Positions 63,845 through 64,000 of a stretch of DNA of 64,000 nucleotides are shown piece by piece. Positions within the stretch are counted from its first letter, which is position 1. Every line of letters starts with the position of its first letter. Under the pieces are notes generated by a model that did no database searches, was not told the DNA's origin, and was given only the letters and a program-made list of their open reading frames with translations. The DNA lies in assembly GCA_002356455.1 (NCBI GenBank), contig AP017968.1:1674001-1738000 (forward strand), in the 5' to 3' direction. The DNA comes from Fusobacterium varium. Lineage in GTDB: Bacteria > Fusobacteriota > Fusobacteriia > Fusobacteriales > Fusobacteriaceae. The translations under genes and the position numbers were made by a program.

Positions 63845-64000
63845 ATACTGCGGAAAAAGATATAAAGAAAACTCAATTGAACACATAGAGAAACTTCCTG
63901 ACTTTATAAAAGAAAAAATAAAATTTATCCCAGACTGCAGCTGTTTAGAAGAAATGTTTAAAAGAGAGATGGAAAAATTGGAAAAGGAAAGAGTATATGA
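63831..64000 (+). CDS. DnaC-like helicase loader N-terminus, 3' end outside window
   Basis: GTG at 63831 follows AGGAGG and overlaps the upstream gene, a sign of translational coupling. The 56 visible codons read VKKCKYCGKRYKENSIEHIE, then KLPDFIKEKIKFIPDCSCLE, then EMFKREMEKLEKERVY. The CxxC...CxC zinc site and the following Glu/Lys helix match the N-terminus of DnaC/IstB-type ATPases. The Walker motifs would lie beyond the edge. The pairing with a replication-initiator-type gene supports the call. Confidence 0.65.
   Translation, partial: MKKCKYCGKRYKENSIEHIEKLPDFIKEKIKFIPDCSCLEEMFKREMEKLEKERVY

Overview
The window reads as chromosome of a Fusobacterium-like bacterium. The DNA is very AT-rich with AGGAGG-type ribosome sites, yet it encodes Gram-negative outer-membrane machinery (type V autotransporter, TolC-RND efflux, MipA/OmpV porin) alongside amino-acid-fermentation genes. 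The genus is inferred from gene content and style; no rRNA or tRNA is visible.

Left edge (1-3.6 kb): a secreted alpha/beta-hydrolase esterase runs off the window, followed by a gene graveyard on the minus strand (pieces of an alpha/beta hydrolase, a cyclophilin-like protein, a flavodoxin and possibly an acetyltransferase). Next come a decayed copy of the replication-type gene that is intact at the far right edge, and a 185-bp MITE-like element. At 3.65-7.3 kb is a repeat-rich autotransporter.

7.4-16.1 kb holds three AbgT-family transporters, each paired with a hydrolase (two M20 amidohydrolases, one metallo-amidohydrolase). Two of the three promoters carry the same tandem 9-mer just downstream of the -10 box. 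16.5-21.2 kb has housekeeping genes (HIT, rpiB, SlyD-like PPIase, DJ-1-like) and a 782-residue fusion of a PLP basic-amino-acid decarboxylase with an arginase-type ureohydrolase, which could make putrescine from arginine in one polypeptide. 21.3-29.1 kb has a WG-repeat protein, MscS channel, YitT protein, 19-unit TPR protein, a 50-residue small ORF and an ABC exporter.

29.1-31.5 kb is a polar amino-acid ABC importer preceded by a 17-residue leader peptide with five consecutive His codons, a strong hairpin and a terminator: a histidine attenuator, so the importer is probably for histidine. 31.5-38.7 kb: xpt, small envelope proteins, a LysR regulator facing a split ChrA-type transporter across a perfect palindrome, small secreted proteins and a hydrolase. 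39-42 kb: an APC permease and a YtcJ-like amidohydrolase behind three TTGTATAC boxes. 42.4-44.7 kb: a Cache-PAS-GGDEF protein.

45-51.3 kb is a self-contained sigma-54 module. A PrpR-like enhancer-binding protein lies between a MalY-type C-S lyase and an operon of glutaredoxin-like protein, D-cysteine desulfhydrase-like enzyme and dicarboxylate/amino-acid symporter. Both flanking units carry near-identical -24/-12 promoters, pointing to sulfur-amino-acid catabolism with H2S release. 52.2-59.5 kb is a TolC/adaptor/RND pump plus MipA operon whose TolC has an extra N-terminal domain. 59.6-62.6 kb: pyruvate kinase, a secreted nucleoside phosphorylase-family protein and a hypothetical. The right edge (63-64 kb) carries an HTH replication-type gene overlapping a DnaC-like gene, the likely edge of a mobile or integrated element.
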